The position numbers and the translations under genes were made by a program. 64,000 nt of DNA from Cellvibrio sp. (GTDB taxonomy: Bacteria > Pseudomonadota > Gammaproteobacteria > Pseudomonadales > Cellvibrionaceae), in assembly GCA_016712405.1 (NCBI GenBank), contig JADJRD010000003.1, positions 672,501 to 736,500 of the forward strand, written 5' to 3'. The notes beneath the pieces were generated by a model. The model saw only the letters and a program-made list of their open reading frames with translations. It was not told where the DNA came from and did not search any database. Of the stretch, positions 9,997-18,967 are shown piece by piece; position 1 is the stretch's first letter, and each line of letters starts with the position of its first letter.

Positions 9997-10779
9997 ATGT
10001 CCACGCTCTCTACAGATTCAATTAATAAAGTTGCTAGTGTCGGCATAATATTTTGGATTATCAAAATGATGTCTACAACGGTAGGTGAAACCGGAGCTGA
10101 TTTTCTAATTTTCAAATTACATTGGGGGCTTGTCATTACATCTCTAGTAATGTTGCTTCCTTTAGTTGCTGTTTTAGCTTTTCAAATTTATGTGCGTTCT
10201 TATCATCATGGACTTTATTGGTCAGCCGTCGTATTGGTCAGTATTGTGGGAACATTGATTACTGATTTGTTAACGGATTATGTAAATGTCCCTCTACCTG
10301 TCTCATCATTTTTCTTTAGTGTTGTGTTGCTGTCGATTCTTGTGTTGTGGTTTAAACAAGAAAAGACCCTATCTATTAAAACGATTAACACAAAACGCCG
10401 AGAAGGGTTTTATTGGGCTGCCATATTAATAACTTTTGCATTAGGAACCGCTGTTGGGGATTGGGTTTCTGAATATTTGAATTTAGGATATAAAATAGGA
10501 ATTTTTTTGTTTGGCGGAATGATTGTGTTAGTTGCAATCGCACATTACAAATTACGAATGCAAGCGGTAATAAGTTTTTGGATGGCTTATATTTTAACTC
10601 GACCGCTAGGAGCATCCGTTGGCGACTATTTGTCGCATTCGAAACATAAAGGCGGACTTGGATTTGGAACAGTTAACACAAGCTTAATTTTCCTGGTTGT
10701 TATTTTTATATTAGTTATACTTTTAATCTATATAGACCAATCCAATTCTAAAGATTCACGGAAATTAAAAAATGAATAA
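9997..10779 (+). CDS. COG4705-type multi-pass membrane protein
   Basis: 260 residues, about seven to eight hydrophobic helices, with an internally repeated pattern WIIKMMSTTVGETGADFL / FALGTAVGDWVSEYLNLG / ILTRPLGASVGDYLS. Repeated T-x-G-(E/D)-x-x-(A/S)-D motifs within membrane helices are typical of the uncharacterised COG4705 membrane-anchored family. It sits 90 bp after the two-component genes and may be part of that operon or regulon. The conserved acidic and Ser/Thr residues inside helices could bind a cation, but this is speculation. Function unknown. Confidence 0.75.
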   Translation: MSTLSTDSINKVASVGIIFWIIKMMSTTVGETGADFLIFKLHWGLVITSLVMLLPLVAVLAFQIYVRSYHHGLYWSAVVLVSIVGTLITDLLTDYVNVPLPVSSFFFSVVLLSILVLWFKQEKTLSIKTINTKRREGFYWAAILITFALGTAVGDWVSEYLNLGYKIGIFLFGGMIVLVAIAHYKLRMQAVISFWMAYILTRPLGASVGDYLSHSKHKGGLGFGTVNTSLIFLVVIFILVILLIYIDQSNSKDSRKLKNE

Positions 10780-10877
10780 GCTGCCAGAAACCACCATATT
10801 CCTTTACTGCTGATGAATTTATTTAATATTTTTAGATAGTTAAATTTTACCGTCTGCTGCAAAAGAGAAATACTGGT

Positions 10878-12585
10878 ATGAATAAATTTTCGAAATATTA
10901 CGATGTAAGACATTGTAATCAAATAAGTTTTCGTAGAACAATTATGTATCAGGTTGTTTTATGTTTAACATTAACTCAAGCCGCTTTCGCAGACGATACA
11001 GGAATTTCATCAGATAAAAGGTTACTGCAAGAACCATCAATTGAAGAGGTTGAAATCATTGTTCGTCCGGTTTTTGATGAGGCGAATCCAAAAGAAGATA
11101 ATTGGATTTTTAAACTGGTTAATCGACTGCATATTAATACAAAAAAACAGGTTATTATAAAAGACCTGACCTTTAAAACAGGAGATGCAATTGATGTTCA
11201 TTTGTTAGAAGAGAGTGAGCGTAGATTACGACATCAGCGCTATTTTTCAGACGCTAATATTAGTGTGGTAGATAAGCCAAATCAAAACCCCGATAGCAAA
11301 TCTAAAAAAAGTACAAGTTGATGTCCATGAAGTGTGGACGTTGGTTCCAAAATTGACTTATTCCACAGCAGGTGGCGCAACCCATTATGGGTACGGATTA
11401 CATGATTCCAATTTTTTAGGCTTGGGCAAAACTATTAAAATAGAACACACGTCTACGGAAGCACGCACAGGCGATATTATTCAGTACCGTGATTATAATC
11501 TGTGCGATAAAAATCAGTTAATTCTGGGTTATGCCGATAATAATGACGGCAAAGAAAGTGAATTTAGCTTCAGTAAACCTTTTAGCTCAATACGCACTGA
11601 TTGGACGTCAGGAGTTGAGTATCAAGATTTTCTTCGTGAAGACACTTATTACAATGCTGGTGAAGAAGTCTACCGATATCTCCATCAGAATGCCGAACAC
11701 TCACTCTACTATGGTTTGAGGCTGCCCAATTCATCCGATGATAATGTACATAGATTAATTGTCGGATGGAGTCATGCTAGTGACGAGTTTTCTTCTCTGC
11801 CTGAATTTAATTCAGATTTGGATGTTGAGTTACCCTACGATCGAAAATTTGATTCGTTTTGGATTGAATACTCTTCTTTTAAAAACTCCTATATTGAAAT
11901 GCATAACATACAGCAAATTAATCGTACGGAAGATTTTAATCTTGGCAATCAATGGCGACTAAGAATTGGCGGCGTAACGGCCAATACAAATCAATTGGAT
12001 AAATCAATTCAGGTTCAGTTGAATTTTTCAAAAGCAATTAAAATTTCAAGCACTCAAATGCTATTGGGAGAGTTGTCGAGTAGCGGATTCTATACGAGTG
12101 GGGATACTATAAACGCTATTAATCAAATGGCAGTTAGTTATCACTGGCAAAATTTCTCCAGAGGACAGTTTTATGCTTATGCAAATGTGACTGAGGGAAA
12201 AAATCTTTTTGATGATATGCCACTGGAGCTGGGAGGCGATACCGGATTACGTGGTTACCCCGTAAGATTTCAAGCAGGGAATAAACTTGAATTATTGACA
12301 ATTGAGCAGCGGTACTTTGGCGAAAAAGAGTGGTTTTCATTATTTCACATGGGGGCAGCTATTTTTTATGATCAGGGTCGTGCTTGGGGAGAAAGCCCTG
12401 TTGATCAAACTTACAATAAAACTTTACGAGATGTAGGTATTGGGTTACGTATTTCTGGTACCCGTACCGGAGGAAAAGATGACGGCATACACAATGTTGC
12501 ACATTTGGATTTATCCTATCCTTTGGATGGTAGTGCAGACATCGATAAATATCAAATTTCAGTGAGAATCAAGAAAAGCTTTTAA
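10878..12585 (+). CDS. POTRA/Omp85-family outer-membrane protein, frame-broken
   Basis: The first frame (10878-11321) has a signal-like N-terminus ending near QAAFADD. It is followed by a POTRA-type segment (IIKDLTFKTGDAIDVHLLEESERRLRHQRYFSDANISVVD). The frame breaks at an A7 run near 11308; removing one A continues directly as KKVQVDVHEVWTLVPKLTYS. The second frame is a 16-strand-type beta barrel with the Omp85 signature (ELGGDTGLRGYP, FYDQGRAWG, IGLRISGTR) and a terminal aromatic residue. With only one POTRA it resembles small BamA/TamA-like or surface-antigen proteins rather than BamA itself. A role in envelope assembly near the lipid A genes is inferred. Confidence 0.75.
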
Positions 12586-12598
12586 TGTTACTTTGGTT

Positions 12599-14239
12599 TT
12601 AATTATTTCTACATTTATGCGTGATATCGAGATTGCTATTATAGACTTTAGTTTGTATGTTCAGTAAACCCAGTAATGTATGGAATAAATTATCGTGAGA
12701 ATAATGTTGATCGCTTATGCGCATTAGACATTGACGATTTATATCATTGGTAATCTCATATTCTGGTGAAAACCACATAAAAAATGGTACTGTTTTTTGT
12801 TCTTTCGGTGCGATTGAATAGGGCATCCCATGTAAAAATATATGGTGTTCCCCCAAGGATTCTCCATGATCCGAGAGATAGATCATTGCCGTGTTATATG
12901 TGTCGCTTTTCGTCTTCAACCACTCAATGGTTTTGTTGAGGAAATAATCTGTGTATCGAATGGTATTATCATAAGCATTAATTACCTCCTGCGTTGAGCA
13001 ATTTTGCAGTAGGTTGGTTTTACATGCCGGTAAATAGTGGTTCATATTTTCCGGGTAGCGATTGAAATAATCCGGACCATGGCTACCTTTTTGATGCAAA
13101 ACTATCAACATGTCGCCAGCGGATAAGCTGTGGTCAAGGTTGTGTAAAAGTATTTCGTCGAAACATTCTCGATCGTTGCAAAATTCAGGGACAGAAAAAT
13201 GTTGAACGTTTTCGTAAGTCACACGATCGCAAACTCCTTTACAGCTTGAATTATTGTCACGCCAGAGAACATTAAATCCTGCATGAGATATGACATCAAG
13301 TAACCCTTCTTGTGATTTCGCTTTTCTACCTGAATAGTGATTTTGTCCCAATGAAGAAAACATGCAAGGTACTGACACCGCTGTTTCAGTGCCGCAGGAG
13401 TTTACATCAGGAAAATTGACGATGTTTTGGTTTGATAGTAAAGGCGTAGTGTTCCGTTGATATCCATTAAATCCGAAATGATCAGCGCGCGCTGTTTCAC
13501 CGACAACCAAAATAAATAGAACAGGTTTTGTTTGATTTTTCCCAGTGGCATTTTTTACAGCATCATTTTCAATGGGTTTTACTTCTGTCACTTGATTGCT
13601 GTCCAACAAGTAAGAAATACCAGCGTATATAAAATTAAGTGGATTCGCCATTTGGCGAATATCTTTATGCTTCCTAAAAAAGGATGCGTAATCCATGGAC
13701 ATGCTCAAAATCAATCCTATTGATAAGATGAAAGCAATACTGATACATTTTATTTTTATCCAGATTTCTTTTGCAGGACTGGTATAGGTGATTTTAATCT
13801 TCAGTAACATCAGGGAAGGAACTATACCCATTAGCAATATATGTATCAGCATATATGCATTAACAAGACTAGTAATTTCTGAGACGTCGGTTTCAAATAA
13901 ATTTTGTATCATTAATCGATGAATAACGATTCCATATTCATTCATGAAATAATTTGTACAGGCGGCGCCTATCAATATCACTACTAAAAATGGTTTGAAT
14001 ATATATGGGAAAGAACAAAGTGATATTACAATAAAGGTTAGCAGCAACAGCAATACTGCAATATTAATAAAAAAAATAACCGACCTTACACCAATCGGAT
14101 CAATTACTGCTTCAAAAGCTGCGTTAAAAAATGAAACGTTGTAAAAAATAGCAAGAATTAAAGAGACAAACAGCGAGAGTCTCATGGATCCAAGCTCAAT
14201 ATTTATTTTTTCAAGGAGCCTATGTAGCTGACGATTCAT
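12599..14239 (-). CDS. eptA: EptA-like lipid A phosphoethanolamine transferase
   Basis: About 546 residues. Five N-terminal membrane helices (to about residue 185) precede a periplasmic alkaline-phosphatase-fold domain. That domain has ILVVGETARADHFGFNG (metal-binding Glu), the Thr nucleophile in SCGTETAVSVPCMFS, and LSDHGESLGEHHIFLHGMPY with metal-binding Asp and His residues. The pattern is that of EptA/MCR enzymes, which transfer phosphoethanolamine from phosphatidylethanolamine to lipid A and lower polymyxin binding. The chosen ATG (14239) overlaps the stop of the PAP2 gene (ATGA), indicating coupling; the longer frame from 14320 lies inside that gene. The enzyme class is well supported, the exact acceptor less so. 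Confidence 0.88.
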   Translation of the reverse strand: MNRQLHRLLEKINIELGSMRLSLFVSLILAIFYNVSFFNAAFEAVIDPIGVRSVIFFINIAVLLLLLTFIVISLCSFPYIFKPFLVVILIGAACTNYFMNEYGIVIHRLMIQNLFETDVSEITSLVNAYMLIHILLMGIVPSLMLLKIKITYTSPAKEIWIKIKCISIAFILSIGLILSMSMDYASFFRKHKDIRQMANPLNFIYAGISYLLDSNQVTEVKPIENDAVKNATGKNQTKPVLFILVVGETARADHFGFNGYQRNTTPLLSNQNIVNFPDVNSCGTETAVSVPCMFSSLGQNHYSGRKAKSQEGLLDVISHAGFNVLWRDNNSSCKGVCDRVTYENVQHFSVPEFCNDRECFDEILLHNLDHSLSAGDMLIVLHQKGSHGPDYFNRYPENMNHYLPACKTNLLQNCSTQEVINAYDNTIRYTDYFLNKTIEWLKTKSDTYNTAMIYLSDHGESLGEHHIFLHGMPYSIAPKEQKTVPFFMWFSPEYEITNDINRQCLMRISDQHYSHDNLFHTLLGLLNIQTKVYNSNLDITHKCRNN

Positions 14240-14943
14240 ACGCAGGCCTTGGAATTGAGAGGATTTAAGATAAATTGCTTGAAAAAAAGCAGAAATAATA
14301 TGCAACAAAATAGCCAGCAAATACCCAGAGACCAGATGTCATGAGATAGGAAATGAGCGCCGCGTAATTGCTGTGTAACTCCGAAAATAGTTCCAGCTAT
14401 CAGCGAAATAGATAAACCAATCCATCGCAACCTGGATTGGTGATACAGACCTGCAAAATAGAGAGCGAGCCAGGCATATCCGGCACTGGCATGTCCTGAA
14501 GGAAAACAGCCTTTCCCTGTTCTTTGGAAAATTTGTTCGAAAACAGTCTGATATAAAATATTTCCACCATATCGTTCAAATTCCCATGGGCATGACACTG
14601 CCAATGCGGACTTGAGGATACTGATCAACAAGCTACTACCAATAGCTGCCACAACTAAATAAGTTAATGTGCGCCTATAAGGGAATAACGATCGCTTAAA
14701 ACAGGATAGCAATAATAAAGACAGCAAAACTAATGCAGTGACTATAGAAAGAATTCTGCCTCCTCTGTGAAGAAAGTATTCTGTAATCCATAGCTCTTTC
14801 CACGACCAATTATTTTCTTGAATATTGTAAATATAATCAGTAACTATTCGGTCTATATCACCTATCGTCAGTAGGATTGATAGCAACACCAATAAAAAAA
14901 TAGGGATGAAAAAGTGATATAGAAGAAACTTCGATCGTTGCAT
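14236..14943 (-). CDS. PAP2-family membrane phosphatase (LpxE/LpxT-like)
   Basis: 235 residues with about six membrane helices. The three acid-phosphatase motifs are present: KSALAVSCPWE (motif 1, divergent from KxxxxxxRP), CFPSGHASAGYAW (motif 2, PSGH) and LRGAHFLSHDIWS (motif 3, catalytic His and Asp). PAP2 enzymes of this kind act on lipid A phosphates, undecaprenyl pyrophosphate or phosphatidylglycerol phosphate. Direct coupling to the EptA-like gene suggests that it prepares or alters a lipid A phosphate for phosphoethanolamine addition; that is inference. Confidence 0.85.
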   Translation of the reverse strand: MQRSKFLLYHFFIPIFLLVLLSILLTIGDIDRIVTDYIYNIQENNWSWKELWITEYFLHRGGRILSIVTALVLLSLLLLSCFKRSLFPYRRTLTYLVVAAIGSSLLISILKSALAVSCPWEFERYGGNILYQTVFEQIFQRTGKGCFPSGHASAGYAWLALYFAGLYHQSRLRWIGLSISLIAGTIFGVTQQLRGAHFLSHDIWSLGICWLFCCILFLLFFKQFILNPLNSKACV

Positions 14944-15179
14944 GTATGTTTTAAAACCAACCTGATACTGGTGCTAGTCAGGTTTAGTCTAATGGTCGCA
15001 ACTTAAATGAAACTTAGGGCGTGGCAATAAAAACCACAGATTTTAATTACCCCTGGATTATTTTGATGAGCTTACTGCCAGCTGATCTCCTTTTCTATAA
15101 AGGTTGAGTTATGCATATCACTGATGAATCCAACTATTAAAAATAGCAAAAAGATTATAGAAAAATTATGAATTGACTT

Positions 15180-15806
15180 TTAAATCTCCGTTTGCTCCGC
15201 CATTTCAAGCGCATCATCGACCTCGATACCCAAATAGCGAACCGTACTCTCCAGTTTTGTGTGCCCAAGAAGCAATTGAACAGCACGAAGATTTTTCGTG
15301 CGCTTATAAATCAACGTTGCTTTGGTGCGTCGTAAAGAATGGGTTCCATATTCTTCTGGTAATAATCCGATCAGTGCGAACCACGACTTTACAACTCTTG
15401 CATATTGTCTTGTCGTAATATGGTCTTCGGATTTTGTACGACTGGGAAACAAATAATGCTGACTAGTAAAATGATTTCTTTCGATCCAGCTCGAAAGCGA
15501 TTTTCGTGTTTGTGTGGTTAACTCAAACTGCACAGGTCGATTAGTCTTTTGCTGGATCACCATTGCCCTATTGAGAATATGATTTCCATGAGATATATCA
15601 GCAACTTTCAGTTTTACTAAATCACAACTTCGCAGTTTGCTATCAATTGCCAAGTTAAACATCGCAAGTTCACGATACTTTTTTGCAATTTCCAGCCTTA
15701 TCCGAATCGACCAAACCTCTTGCAGTTTTAGAGGAGGTTTTTGGCCAATGAGTTTGCCCTTATTCCAAGGAGTAATACCTGAGATTGAAGTGGTAGACAT
15801 ATGCAA
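15180..15806 (-). CDS. Short tyrosine recombinase
   Basis: 208 residues containing the whole catalytic core of tyrosine recombinases. Arg I lies in DSKLRSCDLVKLKV, the H-x-x-R box in GTHSLRRTKATLIY, the His box in LLGHTKLEST and the nucleophile Tyr in VRYLGI. There is no full N-terminal core-binding domain, only about 40 residues. Stand-alone recombinases of this length are common in Gammaproteobacteria and are usually annotated simply as site-specific integrase. It marks the left side of the accessory region. ATG 15800 is an alternative start. No att site was recognised near it. Confidence 0.85.
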   Translation of the reverse strand: MHMSTTSISGITPWNKGKLIGQKPPLKLQEVWSIRIRLEIAKKYRELAMFNLAIDSKLRSCDLVKLKVADISHGNHILNRAMVIQQKTNRPVQFELTTQTRKSLSSWIERNHFTSQHYLFPSRTKSEDHITTRQYARVVKSWFALIGLLPEEYGTHSLRRTKATLIYKRTKNLRAVQLLLGHTKLESTVRYLGIEVDDALEMAEQTEI

Positions 15807-16038
15807 CCCTCAGTGACCTGTGGGAGCTATAAGCTTGATCGGGTTTGATGGGATTTCCTAGATAAATGCGACTACACCATGTTGATGGTGACGACAAAAT
15901 TTCTTACAAAAAGCGTTTCAGGGCGAGCACAAACCAAATATGTTTTAATGTCCGCTCTTGGCCGAAAGAAGAAACTACCTTTGAATCGATTCGATTAAAG
16001 GGATTACGTTTATGCAATCCCTTTTTTGCATAAAAACT

Positions 16039-16680
16039 TTATTGCAGCTTAGAAGGATTAATATCACTCACCAAATAATGCCCAGTGTGATATTTGAATT
16101 GCGTGTCTGGTCTTCCATAACTTTGATCGAGCATCGCGTAGGTTCGATCATATTTATCTAATCCAACACCCGCTATTACAATGTAATCTGCATAGGGTTT
16201 TCCTAATGCATAACATTGCGCCACTGGCGCATCTCCACACCTAGTCGCAGTATAGCCAAACTGATCGTAACGCTGAAACCCCGCAGATGTAATATTGATA
16301 TAGGTATAACCTAGTCGATCAATAAAAGACTTCGTATGCAATGGAGTTGCATTTTTACCTGTTTGAAACCAACGATTTTCATTCAAACGTAAACCAGCAT
16401 TGAGATAAAGATTTTTGACTTCGTCTAGACTCGCGTAACGAAATCCATATAACTCATCATTGTAATCCACTAGACGTTGCACTATTTTTCCGTAGGTATT
16501 GTTGAGATTCGGCTCATCCGTTGACCCAAGCGAGGTGTAATTCAAATTTAACCAATAGAGTCCGGAGTTAGTATCCAGTGTTACCAATCCATCACCTGGA
16601 GTTTTCCAATCAATCTTTTTCAAATCTGCAAAACACAAATGGCTCAATAAAAATGAACAAACAATTAACAATATTTTCAT
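16039..16680 (-). CDS. Secreted protein of unknown function
   Basis: 213 residues with a clear signal peptide (MKILLIVCSFLLSHLCFADL). The mature part has WKTPGDGLVTLDTNSGLYWL and YGFRYASLDEVKNLYLNAG. These resemble the conserved N-terminal module of many secreted PEP-CTERM-type proteins (D-x-x-(T/S)-x-L-x-WL followed by GFRYAT-x-x-EV), although no PEP-CTERM tail is present here. No catalytic residues recognised. An upstream poly-A/SD region supports the start. It stands alone between the recombinase and the next plus-strand gene. Confidence 0.6.
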   Translation of the reverse strand: MKILLIVCSFLLSHLCFADLKKIDWKTPGDGLVTLDTNSGLYWLNLNYTSLGSTDEPNLNNTYGKIVQRLVDYNDELYGFRYASLDEVKNLYLNAGLRLNENRWFQTGKNATPLHTKSFIDRLGYTYINITSAGFQRYDQFGYTATRCGDAPVAQCYALGKPYADYIVIAGVGLDKYDRTYAMLDQSYGRPDTQFKYHTGHYLVSDINPSKLQ

Positions 16681-16949
16681 AAAAATTTCCTTTGATTAAA
16701 AATACTAAACACACATTTCGTCAAACGGGTTCATGCGATGACAAGTGAGTTATGACTGGACAACCAGTACTGTTCAATCCCAACTAGACTTATCCACAGG
16801 AGATAAACTTTCGCGCAGCCAGGGCAGACAATTCGTGCTGCTGTAGGCTATTGCATAATAAAAGATGTGTGTTTTACTCAACATTGAAACACGCAAGATT
16901 GACATATAAACAATCCCGCTTAGGACAAAAAATGGGGCGATGAATCATG

Positions 16950-17780
16950 ATGAAGTTATCAGTGAAGCACCTTTCAACTGAACGAGACCGCTACCTATTT
17001 GCCTGGAGTGTTTCGGAAAAGAAACATGGTATTATTTATCATCCAGCCAATGTGACTTCATTGTTTGCTGAACTTCGCTGCATACAACATTTGACACAAA
17101 ACCTACAATGTTTTTCACGCAAATTTCTACCTGGGCCAGGTTACCAGTTTTATACCTCCACTCAATTAAATGAGGTGATGACTAAGTTCAAAGGAGATCC
17201 TGAACAATTTCCAGATTCGTTAAATCGCTTACGCTATTTTGCCTATTTCGCTCGCATCTGCTCTTGGATGCCAGAGCTACCGATTCACAAGGAAGGGATT
17301 ACAGTTCCATCTGCCGACTACCTTACGGATCCTCATTCGACCTTTATTACAATTGATTCGGATTACCTGTTAACACCCTATAGCGCCACCACAGTCATTG
17401 GCCAAGTCAACATTACCATTCACGCAGTTGATCAATTTATTAACCGGGAGACTTTTTCAGACAAAGCAACAACAGTCACGCCTTTACAACAAGTTATCCA
17501 GCGAATTGAGAATCCAAACCTAAAAATTGAAGTGCTACCCGACCATGTTCTGCGACATAAGACCTTTGCTTATCCGGATCACGAATTGCCGGTCGTGTTG
17601 GGTCATGAAAAATCCGATGTCCATTTCGTCACACTGGTGAATCAAAAAAATAAAAAACGCTATCTCACAACCATCTATATGCGTCATCCGCTTTACACGG
17701 AATCGATTTTTGTAAGGCCCGCAAATGCCTTACCCGCAGAATCAATCAACCTGGCACCCTGTACCTTTATGGTCAAGTAA
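16950..17780 (+). CDS. Hypothetical protein with possible RelE/barnase-like C-terminal part
   Basis: 276 residues, no signal peptide, not recognised as a whole. The C-terminal half runs ITIHAVDQFINRETFSDKAT ... LKIEVLPDHVLRHKTFAYPD ... FVTLVNQKNKKRYLTTIYMR. It has the arrangement of small RelE- or barnase-like folds (H-A-x-x-(Q/R)-F-x-x-R, then a strand with H-K, then a final strand V-T-x-x). This is a weak resemblance only. The N-terminal half has no recognisable motif. ATG 16950 is preferred; ATG 16947 is adjacent. It lies in the accessory region with base use poorer in G+C than the core genes. Confidence 0.5.
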   Translation: MKLSVKHLSTERDRYLFAWSVSEKKHGIIYHPANVTSLFAELRCIQHLTQNLQCFSRKFLPGPGYQFYTSTQLNEVMTKFKGDPEQFPDSLNRLRYFAYFARICSWMPELPIHKEGITVPSADYLTDPHSTFITIDSDYLLTPYSATTVIGQVNITIHAVDQFINRETFSDKATTVTPLQQVIQRIENPNLKIEVLPDHVLRHKTFAYPDHELPVVLGHEKSDVHFVTLVNQKNKKRYLTTIYMRHPLYTESIFVRPANALPAESINLAPCTFMVK

Positions 17781-17815
17781 TGAGGTTGTTGCCTTTTATC
17801 ATCGTTACTGGAAAA

Positions 17816-18109
17816 TCAAAGATAAAATCCTTCCTGCGTTGTGTACTTGCGGTAAGCATTAATCTTCTGAACCATAAATATCAACAGCAATCTTGGTAAT
17901 TCTCCATGTCTACAACTGAACACTATGAGATCCGCCAGCTGGTTAAAACAGTTAACAAGTCCTGCTTGAAATTGTGGTATCTGGAGAATCCCGTTCATTT
18001 GTGGAACAGCAATACTGTAATCTTGTTGCTGCCCATCCAGACCAATACTTTGAATTCGTACATGTAACTCGTACTGAAACATGCCTTGAGTTCTATCCAC
18101 AAACACCAC
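17816..18109 (-). CDS. Small hypothetical protein
   Basis: 97 codons from GTG 18109 (or 88 from ATG 18082), convergent with the preceding gene. The residue composition is plausible for a real protein (MFQYELHVRIQSIGLDGQQ, FQAGLVNCFNQLADLIVFS) but no domain is recognised. Support comes only from an open frame in a region with no competing gene. Confidence 0.3.
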   Translation of the reverse strand: MVFVDRTQGMFQYELHVRIQSIGLDGQQQDYSIAVPQMNGILQIPQFQAGLVNCFNQLADLIVFSCRHGELPRLLLIFMVQKINAYRKYTTQEGFYL

Positions 18110-18274
18110 CCCTCAACCCTTAATACTCTCCATATCTTGTGACACATCCTTTACCCTGAAATCCAATGATCAACCACTGTAAGCCTACGACATAAAGCCA
18201 ACCCTTTCCCATTAATCGTCAATTAAACAATTTCAATAATGGTTGCTTTTGGAGGGCTTGCGTTATTTACTAAT

Positions 18275-18303
18275 GGTGATAGGGTAATATCTAAACAACA
18301 GAG
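18275..18303 (+). repeat. Leader repeat, copy 1 (29 bp)
   Basis: About 29 bp containing GGTGATAGGGTAATATCTAA, placed directly before the Shine-Dalgarno and ATG of the gene at 18313. A near-identical copy lies at 18716-18744 before the next small gene, with about three mismatches. Likely a duplicated leader or operator. See the findings. Confidence 0.75.
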
Positions 18304-18312
18304 GTAATTTAT

Positions 18313-18720
18313 ATGTTTATTAGTATTCTAGCGATCGTTACTATCTATGCGCTCTATCGCATCATCAAGCGATACGGCCCAAGACGTTTCGCCTTGGCAT
18401 GTTTTGCTGTCTGGCTTGCCATTACCTTTGGATCGCTTGCATTACATGATGCAGGGGTGTCTGGTGCGCGAGCAGTTTTGCTATTTAACCTTTGTGCCTT
18501 TTTACCAATGGCCTTTGTTTTCTTCGTGATAGCAATCATTCACAAATCATATGGGGTATTCACCGAAGCATCTGGGCCTTGTCATGACTTTGATGACGAC
18601 GATGACGATCACAAATACGATGATATGTTTTCTAGAAAAAATAATATTTATCGTAAATATGGTAATGGCTTTCAAGATCATGCTGGCAATAATATACAGG
18701 ATAGGGATTATATCTGGTGA
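18313..18720 (+). CDS. Two-helix membrane protein with acidic cytoplasmic tail
   Basis: 135 residues. Hydrophobic helices lie at about 2-15, 27-45 and 50-78 (FALACFAVWLAITFGSLAL, AFLPMAFVFFVIAIIH), separated by the basic loop IIKRYGPRR. The tail contains a run of six Asp (DFDDDDDDHK) followed by a basic, Asn-rich end. An SD (GAGG) lies 8 bp before the ATG. Not recognised; the composition suggests a small accessory-element membrane protein. It is followed by two more plus-strand genes that could form one unit. Confidence 0.55.
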   Translation: MFISILAIVTIYALYRIIKRYGPRRFALACFAVWLAITFGSLALHDAGVSGARAVLLFNLCAFLPMAFVFFVIAIIHKSYGVFTEASGPCHDFDDDDDDHKYDDMFSRKNNIYRKYGNGFQDHAGNNIQDRDYIW

Positions 18721-18744
18721 TAGCGTAATATCTAACCATCAGAA
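18716..18744 (+). repeat. Leader repeat, copy 2 (29 bp)
   Basis: Second copy of the leader repeat, containing GGTGATAGCGTAATATCTAA. It overlaps the stop codon of the gene at 18313 and lies 13 bp before the ATG of the gene at 18757. Differences from copy 1 are few and scattered. Confidence 0.75.
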
Positions 18745-18756
18745 AAAAGAATACCT

Positions 18757-18918
18757 ATGACAAATCGAACAGAAAGACCAATCTCCGAAGTCCAGCCACC
18801 CATGCCACGTGTATTGAAAGATGGATCTTTATTGCTAAGTGTAATGGGTTGGCTGGGATTGGCCACTGTCGTCGCATTTCTTATTTCAACCCTTATTTCA
18901 AGCCTCCCTCCCACCTGA
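18757..18918 (+). CDS. Small single-helix membrane protein (53 aa)
   Basis: A 53-codon frame with a polar N-terminus (MTNRTERPISEVQPPMPRVL) and one hydrophobic helix (LLLSVMGWLGLATVVAFLIS) near the C-terminus. It lies 37 bp after the preceding gene and 36 bp before the CoiA-like gene, all on the plus strand. The shared leader repeat in front of it supports expression. Function unknown. Confidence 0.5.
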   Translation: MTNRTERPISEVQPPMPRVLKDGSLLLSVMGWLGLATVVAFLISTLISSLPPT

Positions 18919-18926
18919 AAAGTTAC

Positions 18927-18967
18927 CGCCTTATCTACTACAAGATGAGGATTCATGAAAAAACTGT
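18927..18967 (+). repeat. 41-bp gene-start repeat, copy 1
   Basis: Spans the Shine-Dalgarno (GATGAGGATTC) and first codons (ATGAAAAAACTG) of the CoiA-like gene. An exact 41-bp copy occurs at 19692-19732, where it heads a short dead-end reading frame. Confidence 0.9.
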
